Assembly (NCBI GenBank): GCA_039621445.1
Contig: CP154954.1
Location: 31,210,012-31,274,011, forward strand
Direction: 5' to 3'
From: Euglena gracilis
Taxonomy: Eukaryota; Euglenida; Euglenophyceae; Euglenales
Length of the DNA: 64,000 nucleotides
Positions within the stretch are counted from its first letter, which is position 1; each line of letters opens with the position of its first letter. Both the position numbers and the translations under genes were made by a program. Below are positions 48,774-61,255 of this stretch, piece by piece. The notes under the pieces are model-generated. The model did not search any database, was not told the DNA's origin, and saw nothing but the letters and a program-made list of their open reading frames with translations.

Positions 48774-49594
48774 GGGGTCACTTGTGGAGTCCAAAAAAAA
48801 GTCCGAACTCGAAAAGTCCGTGTGACTGGCTGGGCGGGTGGGGGGGGGTCTGGGGTGCGGGGAGGTGGGTTTTTTTTTGTTTTTTTTTAAAAAAAACATT
48901 GTTAGAATTAAAAAAGACAACAACAAAAACAACGTCAAAAAAAACAGGCCGACCCACTATGCCTCCCGCTACCTCCAAAGTGGCATACTTCCCCCGTGAC
49001 CCCCCCCCGTGACCCCCCCGTGACCCCCCCCCCCGTGACCCGCACCACCCCCTGGCACATCCTGGGACAGCTGTGGGCCACATTTTGGGGCAGGTTTGAT
49101 ACCCCATCTTGGGGTCAGTTTTGTGTCCCAGCTTGAACAACACCAGCTTGAACAACAGATGGGTCAGGTTTTTTTTGACGTCGGGGCAAAAACCGGGGGA
49201 TAAAAACTGTTTTGCTTTTTTGGCCGGGGGGTGTCCTGTCCAAAACGTTCCATCCAAAACGGTGGCTAGTCAGGGGTCCAAGAACAGGTTTATTTTTTTG
49301 GGTATGTTTGTTGTAGCACCCAGTTTGCGCGACCACAACGTGAAATTTTTCCTAAAAAAGTTACTGAACCCTTCCGGAGACAGAAAAAAATTGTCTTAGG
49401 CGAGCCGAACTAGAATTAAACCTCCAACTTCCGGGAAGAAAACGGAATTAATGCCTGTCGCTTTTAATGCAGACGTATTAAGTGTCTGTCGCTGTTAAAT
49501 GGCGACCTATAGCGAAAGTTACCGCGCTCATCCCGCTGCCCAGGCTTCAAATGGTGGCAGTGGAGTTCAACTTCATAAACACTTCGACGTTGCG

Positions 49595-50310
49595 TTACCC
49601 CCCCCCCTTATTGTCCCACCGACCTCTCCCCGGGAGGCCCGACCGGACAATAAGGGGGGAGGGACAATAAGGGGTACAATAAAGGAATTTTCATTAACCG
49701 GGCCAAAAAATCCCCCGTCGGCCGGGGCCTAGGGACAATAAGAGGGGGGGGGACAATAAGGGGGGGGGGGGGTTACCTGACGTTACGGAGGACATTTATG
49801 TGGAGTTGGCGGAAGTGGTGGAGACATGGTATACATTCACACAAATGGCCACATAATTGGCAACTTGTTTTTTTTTGGACACTGCTTTTTGTTTTTCTTT
49901 AATTGAACAATGTTTACCATGCCCCCCCCCTACTGTTCCCGTCCCGTGGCCCCCTTTTGGGTCCATGGGAACAGTAAGGGGGAACAGTAAGGGGGGGGAC
50001 GAGCTCCCCCCCCCCCTTACTGTTCCCATGGGCCATGAACCAACCAACCAAGTTAGACCCAAAAGGCCACCTAAAATGCCAAAATGAAGCTTTTTTGGTT
50101 TACATGCTTGAAAATTGCACCTCCACAACATCCATTTTGGCATTAGGTTGGATTTTGGTGGGATGGAAAGCACCTAAAACCGACCACAAAATTCCCCCTT
50201 TTTGCCTTGTGTTCCAAGAATCCTTTACAAAAAGTGCTATGACACTGTACTGTTCCCGTCCCCCCAATGGGAACAGTAAGGGGGGGGAACAGTAAAGGGG
50301 GGGGCATGGT
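49595..50310. repeat. Family I: GACAATAAGGGG / AACAGTAAGGGG blocks
   Basis: CCCTTATTGTCCC faces GGGACAATAAGGG at 49600-49780, and CTACTGTTCCC faces GGGAACAGTAAGGG at 49925-50030 and 50240-50310. Each pair can form a hairpin with G/C runs. No coding recognised. Confidence 0.6.
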
Positions 50311-50488
50311 ATTCAAAAAAAAACCTTTTTAAATGCATATTCTCAATCATTTTTAGCAACTTATGGGAGTTTCTATCAAAAACTTCCCTAAAAAATGAAA
50401 AGATTCATAAAATTACATTTTCTTGCATTTTGGATGTTTTTGACCACTTTTGGGCAGCTTTTGAACTTAGTAGGATTCGAAGCATAGG

Positions 50489-50730
50489 GGGTTGGTACGC
50501 CGTGGCGAGGGGGGTCCGAATAGGGGGGGGGGGGGGGATAAATGGCGTGGCGAGGGGGGCAGCGACTAGGGGGGGGGGAGGGGTGTACATGGTTTTCCAA
50601 CAAAATTTTCGTTCAAAAAAATCGCGAAAATCGCCAGTGGTGTGGCGAGGGGGTCCGCGAGGGGGGGGGGGGGGGGTTAAATGGCGTGGCGAGGCCCTCG
50701 GAGAGGGGGGGGGGGAGGGGTGTACCAACC
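50489..50730. repeat. Family H copy 1
   Basis: TTGGTACGCCGTGGCGAGG, GGGGTCCGAATAGGGG, AATGGCGTGGCGAGG and TTCCAACAAAATTTTCGTTC, shared with 50967-51178. Confidence 0.75.
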
Positions 50731-50966
50731 CCCCCATGGTTTGGGTGTTTCATAAAGTCTTTTTTTTTCAATGAAACTTCCCTTTTGTTTTTGTTCTTTT
50801 GGTGTGTTTTGCTGTTTTTTTTTCTTCAATAAAAAACACATTGTTGTTTTTTTTAAAAAAAATTTAAAAAACGCCAACTATGGATGGCCACACTTTACAT
50901 TAGCTTCCAAAAATTTTCTCTGCAGCAACTCTAGGGTACAAGCAACCTCTTCCCAAAGCCTTCCTG

Positions 50967-51178
50967 GGGGGTTGGTACGCCGTGGCGAGGGGGTCCGAAT
51001 AGGGGGGGGGGAGGGGGGTAAATGGCGTGGCGAGGGGGTCGGCGAGCAGGGGGGGGGGGCGTAGCATGGTTTCCAACAAAATTTTCGTTCAAAAAATCGC
51101 GAAAATCCCCGGTGGCGTGGCAAGGGGGTCCGGCTAGGGGGGGGGTAAATGGCGTGGCAAGGCCCTCAGAGAGGGCCC
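50967..51178. repeat. Family H copy 2
   Basis: Same blocks in the same orientation as 50489-50730, about 480 bp downstream. Confidence 0.75.
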
Positions 51179-51180
51179 CC

Positions 51181-52708
51181 CTAAAACAACATTTTGTGTT
51201 CACTTTGGGCTGGGGAAAAAAAACAGCTTTGCGATCACTGTGCATCATGGAAAGCCAGAGGCAACAGCAATGCGGGACGCACTGCTTTTCAAAAACATTT
51301 GGGGCTCTGCAGTTACCTTCAAAAAATTTAATAAAAAAACAGAAAGGGTTTGGGGGGTTTTTTGTGATTATTTTTTAAAAAAGACAAAAAAAGCCATTCA
51401 TGAAAAATGCTTTTGCCAGAAGAAATTGTTGCTTTTCAAGGAACCTCACCAACCTGTTGCAAATGATTTCCCAACATTCAAAAAAAGCTGTGTGGTTCAT
51501 CACCAGTCACACATCGATCTGGTTGACGAACGTGCAATATCGTTCACTCAAAATCCTGTATCAGACCTCTCTATTTTGTGAAACCCGACAAAAAACAAAA
51601 CCCTGTTTTCCGGGGGTTTTCATTCTAAAAGATGTGGCCCAGATGGCATTACCCCCCTCCCCTTCATTGGCCAAAAAAGGAGGTGCCGCCCACCAAGAGG
51701 CGGTGTTAATACAACCAATTTACCCTTAAAATGTTTTGCATCTGACTTCACAACCCAATAGCAAATAAGGAGTGCATAGAGGCAAGGTTGACGGCTTGTT
51801 TTTTTTGAAAAAAACAACATTTTTTTTAAAAAAATATGTTTTTTTTAAAAAAAAACGCATGGAGGGTTTGGGGGAAAATTTTTTGCAATTTTTTTTTCAG
51901 AAGAAAGTTCACGTTTATCTCTGCGGCACTCATTTTTTTGTTGTTTTTTTGGGGTTGAAAGGATGATTTTTCGCACCAGAAAACATAGATTTGGAAATAC
52001 TTTCACACATAAAAAAATTAGAGGGCCGGTGATGCCTTATTTGGCAAAATATTCAGGTAGATTCCTAATTTTGAGGCATAAATTTTGCAAAATTTGGAAT
52101 GGTGATGCCTAATTTGGTGTCAAAATGCTAATTTTAGGTTGGATTCCAAATTTGGAGCCTAACAGGGATTTTTTCCCCAAAATTTCGTTTTCGGTGATTC
52201 CTAATTTGACCACCGAAAATGTGATGTTCCCCCGTGACCCCCCCCCCGTTACCCCCTCGTGACCCCCCCCGGTCAAACCCAAAAATATCCCTTTCAATGT
52301 TTTCAGAGACGTACCCCTTCCTGAATGCCCAGCAGGAATGTTTTCAGGGTTTCCCCCCCAGGACATTCTGGCCTTGAGAAAAATACCCGAAAATATCCCT
52401 TTTCCCCCTGGATTTTTGCTGGCAACCCTTGCGGGGGACTGCACGGCGCAGCGGCGACGAGCGCCAGCCTGGAGCGCCAACCACGCCGCCAATGCCCCCC
52501 CCCCCAAGGTCACCACACTTGTGAATTTACTCTGAAAACCCTGAGTTCCCCCCCCCGCCCTTGGCCACTGCAGCTGTGACTACGTTTATGACTGTTTGGA
52601 AATTCATTTTGGGGGGGCAGGTGCCATAGGTGTAGAAGTGGGGGGTGGGGGGGGGGGGGGGCGGCCGCCCCCCCCCCCGAGATTTTGGAAAGACAATTTT
52701 TTTTTGCA
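51181..52708. other. Repeat-poor spacer, no gene recognised
   Basis: AT-rich, with T-run/A-run hairpins at 51797-51850, CCCGTGACCCC runs near 52235-52270 (also at 48990-49040), and a C/G-run palindrome at 52640-52680. Open frames overlap on both strands with no recognisable product. Confidence 0.35.
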
Positions 52709-52806
52709 ATGTCACGCTTTCGCTTTGTAGGGATGAAGAAATTTTTGTCGCCAAGGATGGCTTCTCATGCGAGCATTGACTCAATTGCACAAGACAATCC
52801 TTGTTC

Positions 52807-53292
52807 TAGGGCTGTTTCGATTAATCGATTAATCGATTAATCGTTCGTCATCGCCGATTAATCGAATCGTTCGGCCCCATGGCGCTTAATCGTTCATTGT
52901 GGATGTAATGTGGATGCAAACACAATATTTGTTGAAATCAACAGAAATTTGTGGGTAGTCATTCAGATAGCACACTACTTGCTGGTACGCCATGAAAACG
53001 GTTGTTAAAAGTGGCCCAACGAGTCAGCGAACCTGCCCGTGAAACATCGCGCGATTCTGATTAAGAAACAACAGTTCCTAACAAGCTTCGTTCTGCCATG
53101 TCAACGGAGAATGAAACAAAAATTCGTCAGCGGGCACACAAAGAAATGGTCTATGTTCGATGATATAATTTCTCAGGCAGATTTCATTATCAAAAATCGG
53201 AAGGGACCAATTAATCGTTAATCGTCCGAGACCCCCCGATTAATCGCGATTAATCGTTCGCCAGCCCAAAACGATTAATTGGCACAACCCTA
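52807..53292. mobile_element. hAT-type MITE (486 bp) inside the transposase
   Basis: Imperfect inverted ends TAGGGCTGTTTCGATTAATC and, reverse complemented at the right, TAGGGTTGTGCCAATTAATC. CTTGTTC flanks it on both sides (52800-52806 and 53293-53299). Subterminal CGATTAATCG repeats at both ends. Removing the element and one flank joins the transposase frame exactly. Related to 58871-59691. Confidence 0.92.
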
Positions 53293-53769
53293 CTTGTTCA
53301 ACAGGTTCCACAATTCAACATTTGCGTCCCACTGTCCAGATTGGTGGAAGAAAGTTCTTGCAAATTTGGACGGAGCAATTTCCTTGGGTCCGTCATGATG
53401 CTGCAAAAGATGCTGCGTTTTGCAAAATCTGTGAAGAGGCAGTTCATTTGAATCTTCCACTGCCAACAACAAGCATTGGTTCCCAAATGCCAAATGGATG
53501 CCTCCCCGTCCCAATTTTAAAACATTATGTTACTGATTTTAAAACTTGAAACCCCTAAGTTTCAAATCAATGCTTCCCATGTCGTCCAAGGTGTCCGGAT
53601 CCAAGGCGGCTTTTGCGGACAATGGCTTCAAGAATTGGAAGAAAGCCGTTGAAAAGTTTCGCGAGCACGAAGTAAATGATTTTCATCGTGCTTGTTCAAT
53701 GGGCCTTGTGGCTCGTGAGCAGGTTCCAGTGACGAACATTTTTGGCCTCCATTGTGGGGGGGGGGCTCC

Positions 53770-54055
<286 letters not shown>

Positions 54056-56319
54056 GGTTCAAAATGAGATGTTTGAAAGAAGACATTCCTGAATTGTCCA
54101 CTTGGCTCCAAGGGGATCATTGGAAGTGGCTGTCACCAGACATCCAAAATGAAGTATTTCAGATGTTTGCAGACCACATTTTGAGGAAGAAACTAAGTGA
54201 CATTCAACAACGCAAGCATTTTGCTATGATCATGGATGAGACCAGTGACATCTCCGTGAAAGAGCAGCTTTCTTTCTCTGTCCGTGTCGTTGATGACGAT
54301 CTACACACCAAGGAGATATGGTGTGGTTTCTACGAGGTTCGGGACCTCAGTGGATAAAAGAGTTCACTTTGGAGCTGGTGTGCTTTGCTTTTGTCCCTCA
54401 AGAAAGTGCTAGAAAGGGAGCAATTTTCAACCAAAAATGGAAAAGGTAAAAAAGACACAAAACGGCAATTGCCAAACTTTGCCTTCCGTCGAAATGCACC
54501 TTTCCCCCAACAAATGTGAAATGCAATGATTCATTATTAAAATGACTTGCGGAAGTAACTCTTGCACCATTGGACTATTTGGTGTCCTCAAAGACATATT
54601 GACAAGATTTTGCTTGAATTTGAGCCATTGTCGCGGGCAAGGCTACGATGGTGCGAGCAACATGGCTGGAAAGTTTGCTGGATTGCAGGCATTGGTTGTT
54701 GGTGAAGAAAAACGGGCGCTGTATGTCCACTGCTTTGCGCACTCACTGAATTTAATGATACAACATGTCTTGAAGGAAGACAGGATGATGCGTGACATCA
54801 TGTCGCTTGTCGGAAATCTCGTAGCTTTCATAAGAGACTCCCCCAAAAGAATGCAGTGGTTTCAAGACATTCTGGCTGAGCAGGAAGGTGGTGCTCGCAC
54901 AAGTTTGCATTCTTTGTGTGTTACGCGCTGGACAATGAGGGCGGCATCCATTGCGGGTGTTTGCAGCAACTATCATGCGTTGTTGCAGTTTTTCAATGAC
55001 GTGGATGAAAACGACTCCTCCGAAGCAGGTGTTGTAGCCCATGTATTTGTGACTCGCCTGCTTCAATTTGACACTTTTTTCAATTCAGGTACTCCGTCAA
55101 GGGTTCATGGATGGGTTCGGAAATATAGGGGACCCCCCCCCCTCGTCAGACATGCCGAACCTCCATTTTCTCGTTGTTGGGTGAAACCCTGAACCCTTCT
55201 AAGGACAAGTTTTTCAACCAGTTGACCGTGCAAGTACTGTGTTGCAGGCCGTTCAATTGCATTTTTCGGAAGCAAAGGAGATAGTGTCAACAGTGCAGAA
55301 AACAATCCTCAATTTGAAAGCTGACAACCGCTTTGACACATTCTGGGCAGCGGTGGAGGTGAGTGCTTGCAAAGTCGGGGTTGATGGTCCAAATTTTGCC
55401 AAGGGTGAGGAGGAACGTGGGCGGCCAATGTAAAACTGTGAAGGAGCATTTTCACCAAAAGTATTGTTTCACAATTGATTCCATTCAAAAGCATTTGAAG
55501 GAAGAATTTGTGGAGTCACTTGCAGTCAATCACATCCTTCAAGTTAAGGGATGCTTGACTTCTATGGCAATGACATTGACCAACCAACATCATTGCAATT
55601 TGAAAGGGAAATGCTTCAGAACATTGCCAAGGAGAAGAACATATCGCTCAAAAACTTTGGAGATGTTGTTGATTTTCTGAGGAGTTGCAGTGGAGCCAGG
55701 GCACTCTTGCCTTTACCTTCCCATCGATGTACAGAGAGTAGAAATGCCCCCCCCCCCAGAAAATGGCCTCCGGGACAAGATGTACCAATTTTGGCGAGGC
55801 CATGAAAAAGGTTCAAAAGATTGCCAAAAAAAGTCAATCCCGAAATTTTCAGGTTGCCAAAAAAAGGTCATATCAAAACAAACCATTCAAGAAATTGACA
55901 CAATTTCTGTAGGGGTCCCCCAAACCCCCCCCCACCATTTGGCTTCAAGGGGATCTGAAAACATCCGGGCAAGGAGGTATTTTGTGAGCAAGATATGCCC
56001 TGCCACAGGCAATACGTGCCATGTTGCCGCTGATGGTTTGCTTGGTGCGGTTGTGTCTCACCATACCCGTCACTTCTGCAACAGCCGAACGCTCTTTCTC
56101 CACTCTCCGTCGCTTGAAAACTTACCTCCGTTCGCAATTGGGCCAAACAGCAATGAGCCAACATTTCTGTTCCAAACCAAACTTTCTTACGGGAGTGTTT
56201 TTCCTAAAATACCGAAGGAAGTAGTTTCCCCCTTTTCGTTTCAAAAAAGGACCATTTTTTAAGCCTCTTGGATGTCAAAGCACACAAAGACCAATGGTAA
56301 AAGCATTGACTTGTTTGAT

Positions 56320-57410
56320 TGTAACCGTGAATAGAGGCCCGGCGCCAGCCCTGTTTTTCGTGGGTGTGAACACGGAAAACAGGGCATATTTTCAATTCAC
56401 GAAAATATGCCCTGTTTTTCGTGAATAGGTATTCACGAAAAACAGGGCATATTTTCGTGAATACGAATTTTACTGAAATGAACCCCAAAAACCTGTCAAT
56501 CCCATCAATCGAAAGCTCTTCTCAAGGGCTTTTGACAGATGGCCACAGGATTCAGCAATAATGCACACGGCACTTATTTTCAGTGATCGTGTATTCCAAA
56601 ATTCGACATCCTAATTTCTGAAATCCCACACCTCAGGTGCCATACGGCATATCAATCGAAAGCTCTCCCCATGAGCTTTCATTTGGTACCCTCAGAACTC
56701 AGCCACACTGCACAGCGCCCTAAAAATTGCCGATCGCAATGTTCCGGCCCTTTTCGCAAATCCCAAAACCCACTGTTCACCTGCCATGTTTCCCCTTGAT
56801 CGATGGCCCTTCTCAAGGGCTTTCAGCAGATGGCCTTAGATTCCAGCCGTGCTGCATGGTACTCTATTTCAGAAATTCCCCAAATTTGACCAAATGGAAA
56901 GTGTTGCACAAAATACCCCAATTTCTGGCCAAATACCCCCCAAAAAACTGCTCAGATATGATTGCCACATGTCTAAAAACCATTTTGGACACTTTTTGGC
57001 ACTTTTCATTTTGGGTCCCCTGGACGCCGTCTTCCCGCCCGAACCAACCAGACAAGCGTTGGACGCCGGTTCGGGCGTGAAGCCAGAGCCCCAATACACG
57101 GTTTGGGGGTTGTGGCAACATTCGGTCCATGGTGTTTGTGGCTTTCTTCGCCATTTTTGCAAGAGCAGACCGAGGAACAACACAAAGACACCATTTCTAC
57201 AGACCTGTTTCTATTCACAAAAAACAGGGCATATTTTCAATTCACGAAAATATGCCCTGTTTTCCGTGAATAGGTATTCACGAAAAACAGGGCATATTTT
57301 CGTGAATAGGATTTTTGGGGAAAAAATGGCAAAAAAATGCCCGAAAACCTGGCGTGAAGCACACCAACGAAAAACAGGGCAGGCGCCGGGCCTTTCTATT
57401 CACGGTTACA
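56320..57410. mobile_element. Inverted-repeat element enclosing a family K copy
   Basis: TGTAACCGTGAATAG with GGCCCGGCGCC and GCCCTGTTTTTCGT at the left recur reverse complemented at 57346-57410. Inner inverted blocks of TTCACGAAAATATGCCCTG lie at 56395-56465 and 57235-57305. The centre (about 56490-57110) is family K. No target duplication seen. Confidence 0.65.
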
Positions 57411-57416
57411 GAAAAA

Positions 57417-57514
57417 TCGTGGGCTATAACCCGTATTCAGGGCGTATAACGGGTCAAGGGCGCCTACGGCGCCCTTGACCCGTTACACGGCCTGAATACG
57501 GGTTATGCCCACGA
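57417..57514. repeat. Near-perfect 98-bp hairpin
   Basis: Arms of about 48 bp: TCGTGGGC, ATAACCCGTATTCAGG, AACGGGTCAAGGGCGCC and their reverse complement, with a TA-containing centre near 57465. Only a few unpaired bases. Confidence 0.9.
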
Positions 57515-57561
57515 CTTTTATATAAAAAAAATCTGCCTATTGCTGTAGCCAAGCACGTCTA

Positions 57562-57705
57562 AACCACCTTGCTCTGTGTCATGTTTACAAGGAAGAACTT
57601 CTCTCCCTCCCCCTTGATGCGCTCATGAATGAGTTCATTCAACGGAATGTTTACCGTTCCACAACCTTCGCCCTGCGATGAAAGCCTTTGTTGCATCTTC
57701 CGCAT
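57562..57705 (-). CDS. Candidate last exon, unrecognised
   Basis: Open minus-strand frame ending in a stop at about 57562: MRKMQQRLSSQGEGCGTVNI followed by PLNELIHERIKGEGEKFFLV and NMTQSKVV. It looks like a real globular C-terminus and the composition is balanced. No family recognised, and the acceptor is unclear. Confidence 0.35.
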
Positions 57706-58428
57706 TTTGTTGTTTGCGGAGAGTGAGAAGGGGAATTGGAATGAAATTTCAAAGTGTATTATGCTCAACACCCGTTTCGGTCCGAATCTCGCCCCCCCCC
57801 AAGAAAAAATTACTTCTACACCCCTGGCAGGGGCCCCCGAACGCCCCCCCCCCCGGGTCCAAGTCACCGAATGTATACCTTTTTGGGTGGCGTTTCACTG
57901 CAAACAAACGACTTGCCCCCCCCGCCAACGGCATCGTGCACGCATCTGTCCGTCCTCAAGCTCTCCTACGGCGTTCTCCGAACGCGATTGGGTCCAGAGA
58001 AGGCCCACGTTCAGGCCTCCCCCGCCCCCCTGAAGAAGACGTGCATTCTTTAACCACTGCCCCCCCCCTGGGGCTGGGGCTGGGGGGGGAAACTGGCGCC
58101 CTGGGCATACGTTTTCGCCGTGCAGCGCCCAAAATTTTTGAAAACTGCCCGATTTTTTGGGGGGGTCTGCCCCCCCCCTGGGGGGTGCCTCCCTGGGTAG
58201 GTGGGGGGTGCCTTCTTGCCCCCCCCCCGTTCCCCTGCTTCTTCGGGGGGGGCCTGAAGCCAAACTCAGCTTCCTGAGCCGGGAGCTGCATTGAGTTTGG
58301 TGCGATAATGTGCGGGTGCCGGGCAGTCGCACAGCAGATGCAGCTGCAGTCGTAGATTCACGAGGGGGCTCTCCGGGGGGGGGGGGGGCAACCGACACGT
58401 GGCCCACAAACAAACAAAAAAGAAAACC

Positions 58429-58560
58429 AATCGAGACAGACTGAGGAACCGTCCAACCCACAGTGTTTCTATGTTGCCCACAGAAAACAGGAATCGAGAC
58501 AGACTGAGGAACCGTCCCACCCACAGCGTTTCTATGTTGCCCACAGAAAACAGGAATTGC
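58429..58560. repeat. 68-bp tandem duplication
   Basis: Two copies of a unit containing GAGACAGACTGAGGAACCGT and TTCTATGTTGCCCACAGAAA, differing at a few bases. Confidence 0.9.
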
Positions 58561-58659
58561 AGACATCTTTTTTTCAGAACATCCCCTCAGTGGATCCACG
58601 TGTGCAACACAGGCTGTGCCGAAAAACACAGCCGGGCCGGGCTGAAGCAGGGGGGGGGG

Positions 58660-58707
58660 TTACAGTAGATCGCTGTCGTCGGCATCCCACTCGTTGACGT
58701 CGCGGTT
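58660..58707 (-). CDS. Candidate acidic C-terminal exon
   Basis: After acceptor GGCAAATCACAG, 15 codons and TAA: NRDVNEWDADDSDLL. An acidic Trp-containing tail is typical of real protein ends, but no upstream exon was identified. Confidence 0.35.
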   Translation of the reverse strand, partial: NRDVNEWDADDSDLL

Positions 58708-58870
58708 CTGTGATTTGCCTTGACAACATAAAAAGGGTCAAAAGGGTCAAAGTAAGGCAACTTTTACTTTTTTTTTGGGTTCCCAAAAAAAGTGATTCGG
58801 TTGTTCCTCAGCAAAACATAAGGCATCTGCTGCCCTTTTTTTTGGTTGCTGAAAAGCGAGGGGCCGTTGA

Positions 58871-59691
58871 TAAGGTTGGACGATTAATCTTAATCGACGG
58901 CACCGAACGATTAATGCCGATTAATCGGGGGGGTGGCGAACAATTACCGAACGATTAATGCCCCCTTTGGGTTCCTAGCATTATGATGACCAACAAACAC
59001 TTCATTGCCCTTGAAAAATAATGTTTTTCCTTAAAAATAATTTTTTTACGGGATCCCTTTCTTTTTGGCACGTGCATTCTCACCAACATCTGACCTTTCT
59101 TCCTGGACATCAGCCGACAGGGCTAAGCTGAACACCGCTTCACCTCACACTGCCTTCCCTTACTGAAAAAAATGGGTCATGAGGATGATATTTTGCCACA
59201 GTTGAAACGGGAGGTGGGGCAATGGGTGACCCAAAATGGCCCTCTGGCCATCACTGCTTCTGAAGCACCAAGGCTGAAAATTGCAACTGCAACTTTGGCC
59301 AAAACCGGCACATGCAAAGCAACTCCCTCCCAAAATTGCACAGGCTGAGGAAGTGGCCGTGTTGAGCGCAGTTTTTCTCACCAGAGTCTCCTGCATAGCG
59401 ACTTGCGCGCTAAGCTGGATGACTCTTCCATCTGTGCTCTGATGTCTGTGCGTATGAGTATATCCCGTTTGTTTCCTAACGGGTCTCCCCCAAAAGAAAG
59501 CAACGCGCAGTGACATTCCTGTGAGATAGAGCCTCCAAAATTATCACTCCCAAGTGTTTTCCTGCACTGCCTTTTCAATGGTTTCTTTGGGAAGACCGAT
59601 TATTTCGATTAATCACCCCCTGGCCGAATGAACGATTAATCAAGGGGTGGCGAACGATTAATCAAAAAATCGATTAATCGAAACAACCTTA
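58871..59691. mobile_element. hAT-type MITE (821 bp), same family as 52807-53292
   Basis: Ends TAAGGTTGGACGATTAATC and, reverse complemented, TAAGGTTGTTTCGATTAATC. Flanks GCCGTTGA (58863-58870) and GCCGTTGG (59692-59699) form an 8-bp duplication with one mismatch. CGATTAAT repeats are clustered at both ends; the centre is unrelated to the 486-bp copy and has no clear coding. Confidence 0.82.
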
Positions 59692-59699
59692 GCCGTTGG

Positions 59700-60039
59700 A
59701 AGGAAGACTGGGGAATGAAACCCGTTCCTGGGGAAGAAAGGACTGCCTCTTCGGCGTCGGCGACTTGCGAACTGCTGGTTCACGATTGCGCAGGACACTG
59801 CGCCCGTTACCCATGCCGGCCTTCACTAAGTTGGGCCGACCGCGGGCAGTTGCCCCCCCGGGTCCGTCGTGCACACGACGTGCACGTGCCCCATGTCTTT
59901 TTCCATACTGTCGAAAATCCGTCTTTTTGATTTTCGACGACGGTTTTAAACCGATTTAAAACGATGTTTTAAACGACTGATAAAAGACGAGGCCCACACT
60001 GCCCTTGACCCGAACCATCCCCGAAAATTTTTCTGCAAA
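59700..60039. other. No gene recognised
   Basis: Balanced composition, open on both strands over 59700-59950, with no recognisable product. An ATTTTCGACGACGG hairpin-like stretch lies near 59915-59945. Confidence 0.3.
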
Positions 60040-60165
60040 AAATGGCCATTTCGCAAGGAAAAAGGTCAATTTTTGCTTTTTCAAAAAAACATGTTTTTTT
60101 GCGTGTTTTTTTTAAAAAATGCTTTTTTGTTTTTTTAAAAAAAACAAAAAAAAATGTCAACCCTG
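60040..60165. repeat. Repeat family Q copy 2
   Basis: Collinear with 46037-46172: ATGGCCATTTCGCAAGGAAA through a TTTTGCTTTTT block to ATGTCAACCCTG. Confidence 0.65.
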
Positions 60166-60174
60166 CATAAGAGG

Positions 60175-60480
60175 TTCGGCACGTTTGACGAGGACCCTCG
60201 GCCACCAAGGGGGGGGGGGTACCCATTTTGCCGTGCCGAGGGGGTCGGACCCCCAGGGGGGGAGGGTCCAACGCGGCGGAGAGCCGAAATTTCCCAAAGG
60301 AAATTTTTTCATTGGTATGGTTCGGCCGTGCCGAGGGGGTCGGCCGACCACGGGGGGGTAGGATTGCTATTTTTCCGGAAAAATATAATTTTATTTTTCC
60401 GATGGAAAAATTGTGGGAAAATTGCGGAAAAATTGGAAATATTGCCGATATTTTTCCATCATATGAAAATTGACCCGGAA
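60175..60480. repeat. Family P block with family F-like tail
   Basis: GGTACCCATTTTGCCGTGCC and GAGGGGGTCGGACCCC, then a partial reversed copy at 60325-60360 and TTGCGGAAA-type repeats. A related block is at 61690-61830. Confidence 0.5.
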
Positions 60481-60549
60481 TGGGAAACAACCATCAGCCA
60501 TTCAAAGGCAAAGAAAAGTGAATCAAATGGCAGTCGCGGCAATGTGATG

Positions 60550-61000
60550 CCAGCAACGTAATAGGTAAGGGTTGCAATGCAACGTGATTCACACGGATAT
60601 ATACCTCACGCACCAGCTTTTCAAAAGCAATCCGAGGTCTACCATCGGATAAAAAATCCGGGGGGTGTTCCCCCCGCATCCCCCCCCCGCGTCCCCCCCC
60701 CTCGCGTCCCCCCCCCGCGTCCCGGATTTTGGCCGGGCACGTTTTTTGGTTGACCAAAGGAAAATTACATGCAAATTTGGGTGACGCCAAAGAAAATGTG
60801 TGGGGACAGTTGGGCCACAGTTCCCCCCCCCCGCGTTCCCCCCGGGTTCCCCTGCCACGTCCCCCCCCCCCCCCCCGTCCCGAACACCCCCCCCCCGCTG
60901 TACGGAATGCTCTCTCCACCGATGCTTGAGAAGCCGGAATCCAAGCCAGCTTTTTTCCTAGTCTTGATATGTTATGAACGGCATCATTCTCATTTATTGT
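60550..61000 (-). pseudogene. hAT transposase C-terminal fragment, interrupted
   Basis: Minus-strand WIPASQASVERAFRTA (about 60898-60945) is the hAT dimerisation motif. After the family G element the same frame continues DFLSDGRPRIAFEKLVREVY and IRVNHVAL (60580-60660). Only the C-terminus is recognised. Different from the transposase at 52.7-56.2 kb. Confidence 0.68.
60661..60894. mobile_element. Family G element copy 2 (234 bp)
   Basis: GGGGGTGTTC at the left and GAACACCCCC at the right, inner GATTTTGGCCGGGCACGTTT and GGTGACGCCAAAGA shared with 47778-48009. CCG flanks both ends (60658-60660, 60895-60897). Its removal restores the hAT reading frame. Confidence 0.82.
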
Positions 61001-61036
61001 AAAATATTTTCTCAGAAATCCATACAAGCCTTAACT

Positions 61037-61255
61037 CAGGTGTTGGGGGTGTGGGTGGGGGGAGATGTGGGTGTGGTGGGGGGGACGTGGGTGTGTGGGG
61101 GGGGGTGGGGGGCTGGGGGGGTGGGGGGGGAGGGTTTGGGGGGAGGAGGGGGGGTCTGGGGGGGGGGAGGGCGGGGGGGGGGGGGGGTGTGGGGGGTGTG
61201 GGGGTGGGGGGATGTGCGGGTGTAGGGGGGGGGGGTGGGGTGGGGGGCGTTGGAG
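61037..61255. repeat. G-rich GGGGTGTGG low-complexity tract
   Basis: About 220 bp almost without A or C on the plus strand, in runs of three to thirteen G. It has many possible G-quadruplex motifs. Not coding. Confidence 0.9.
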
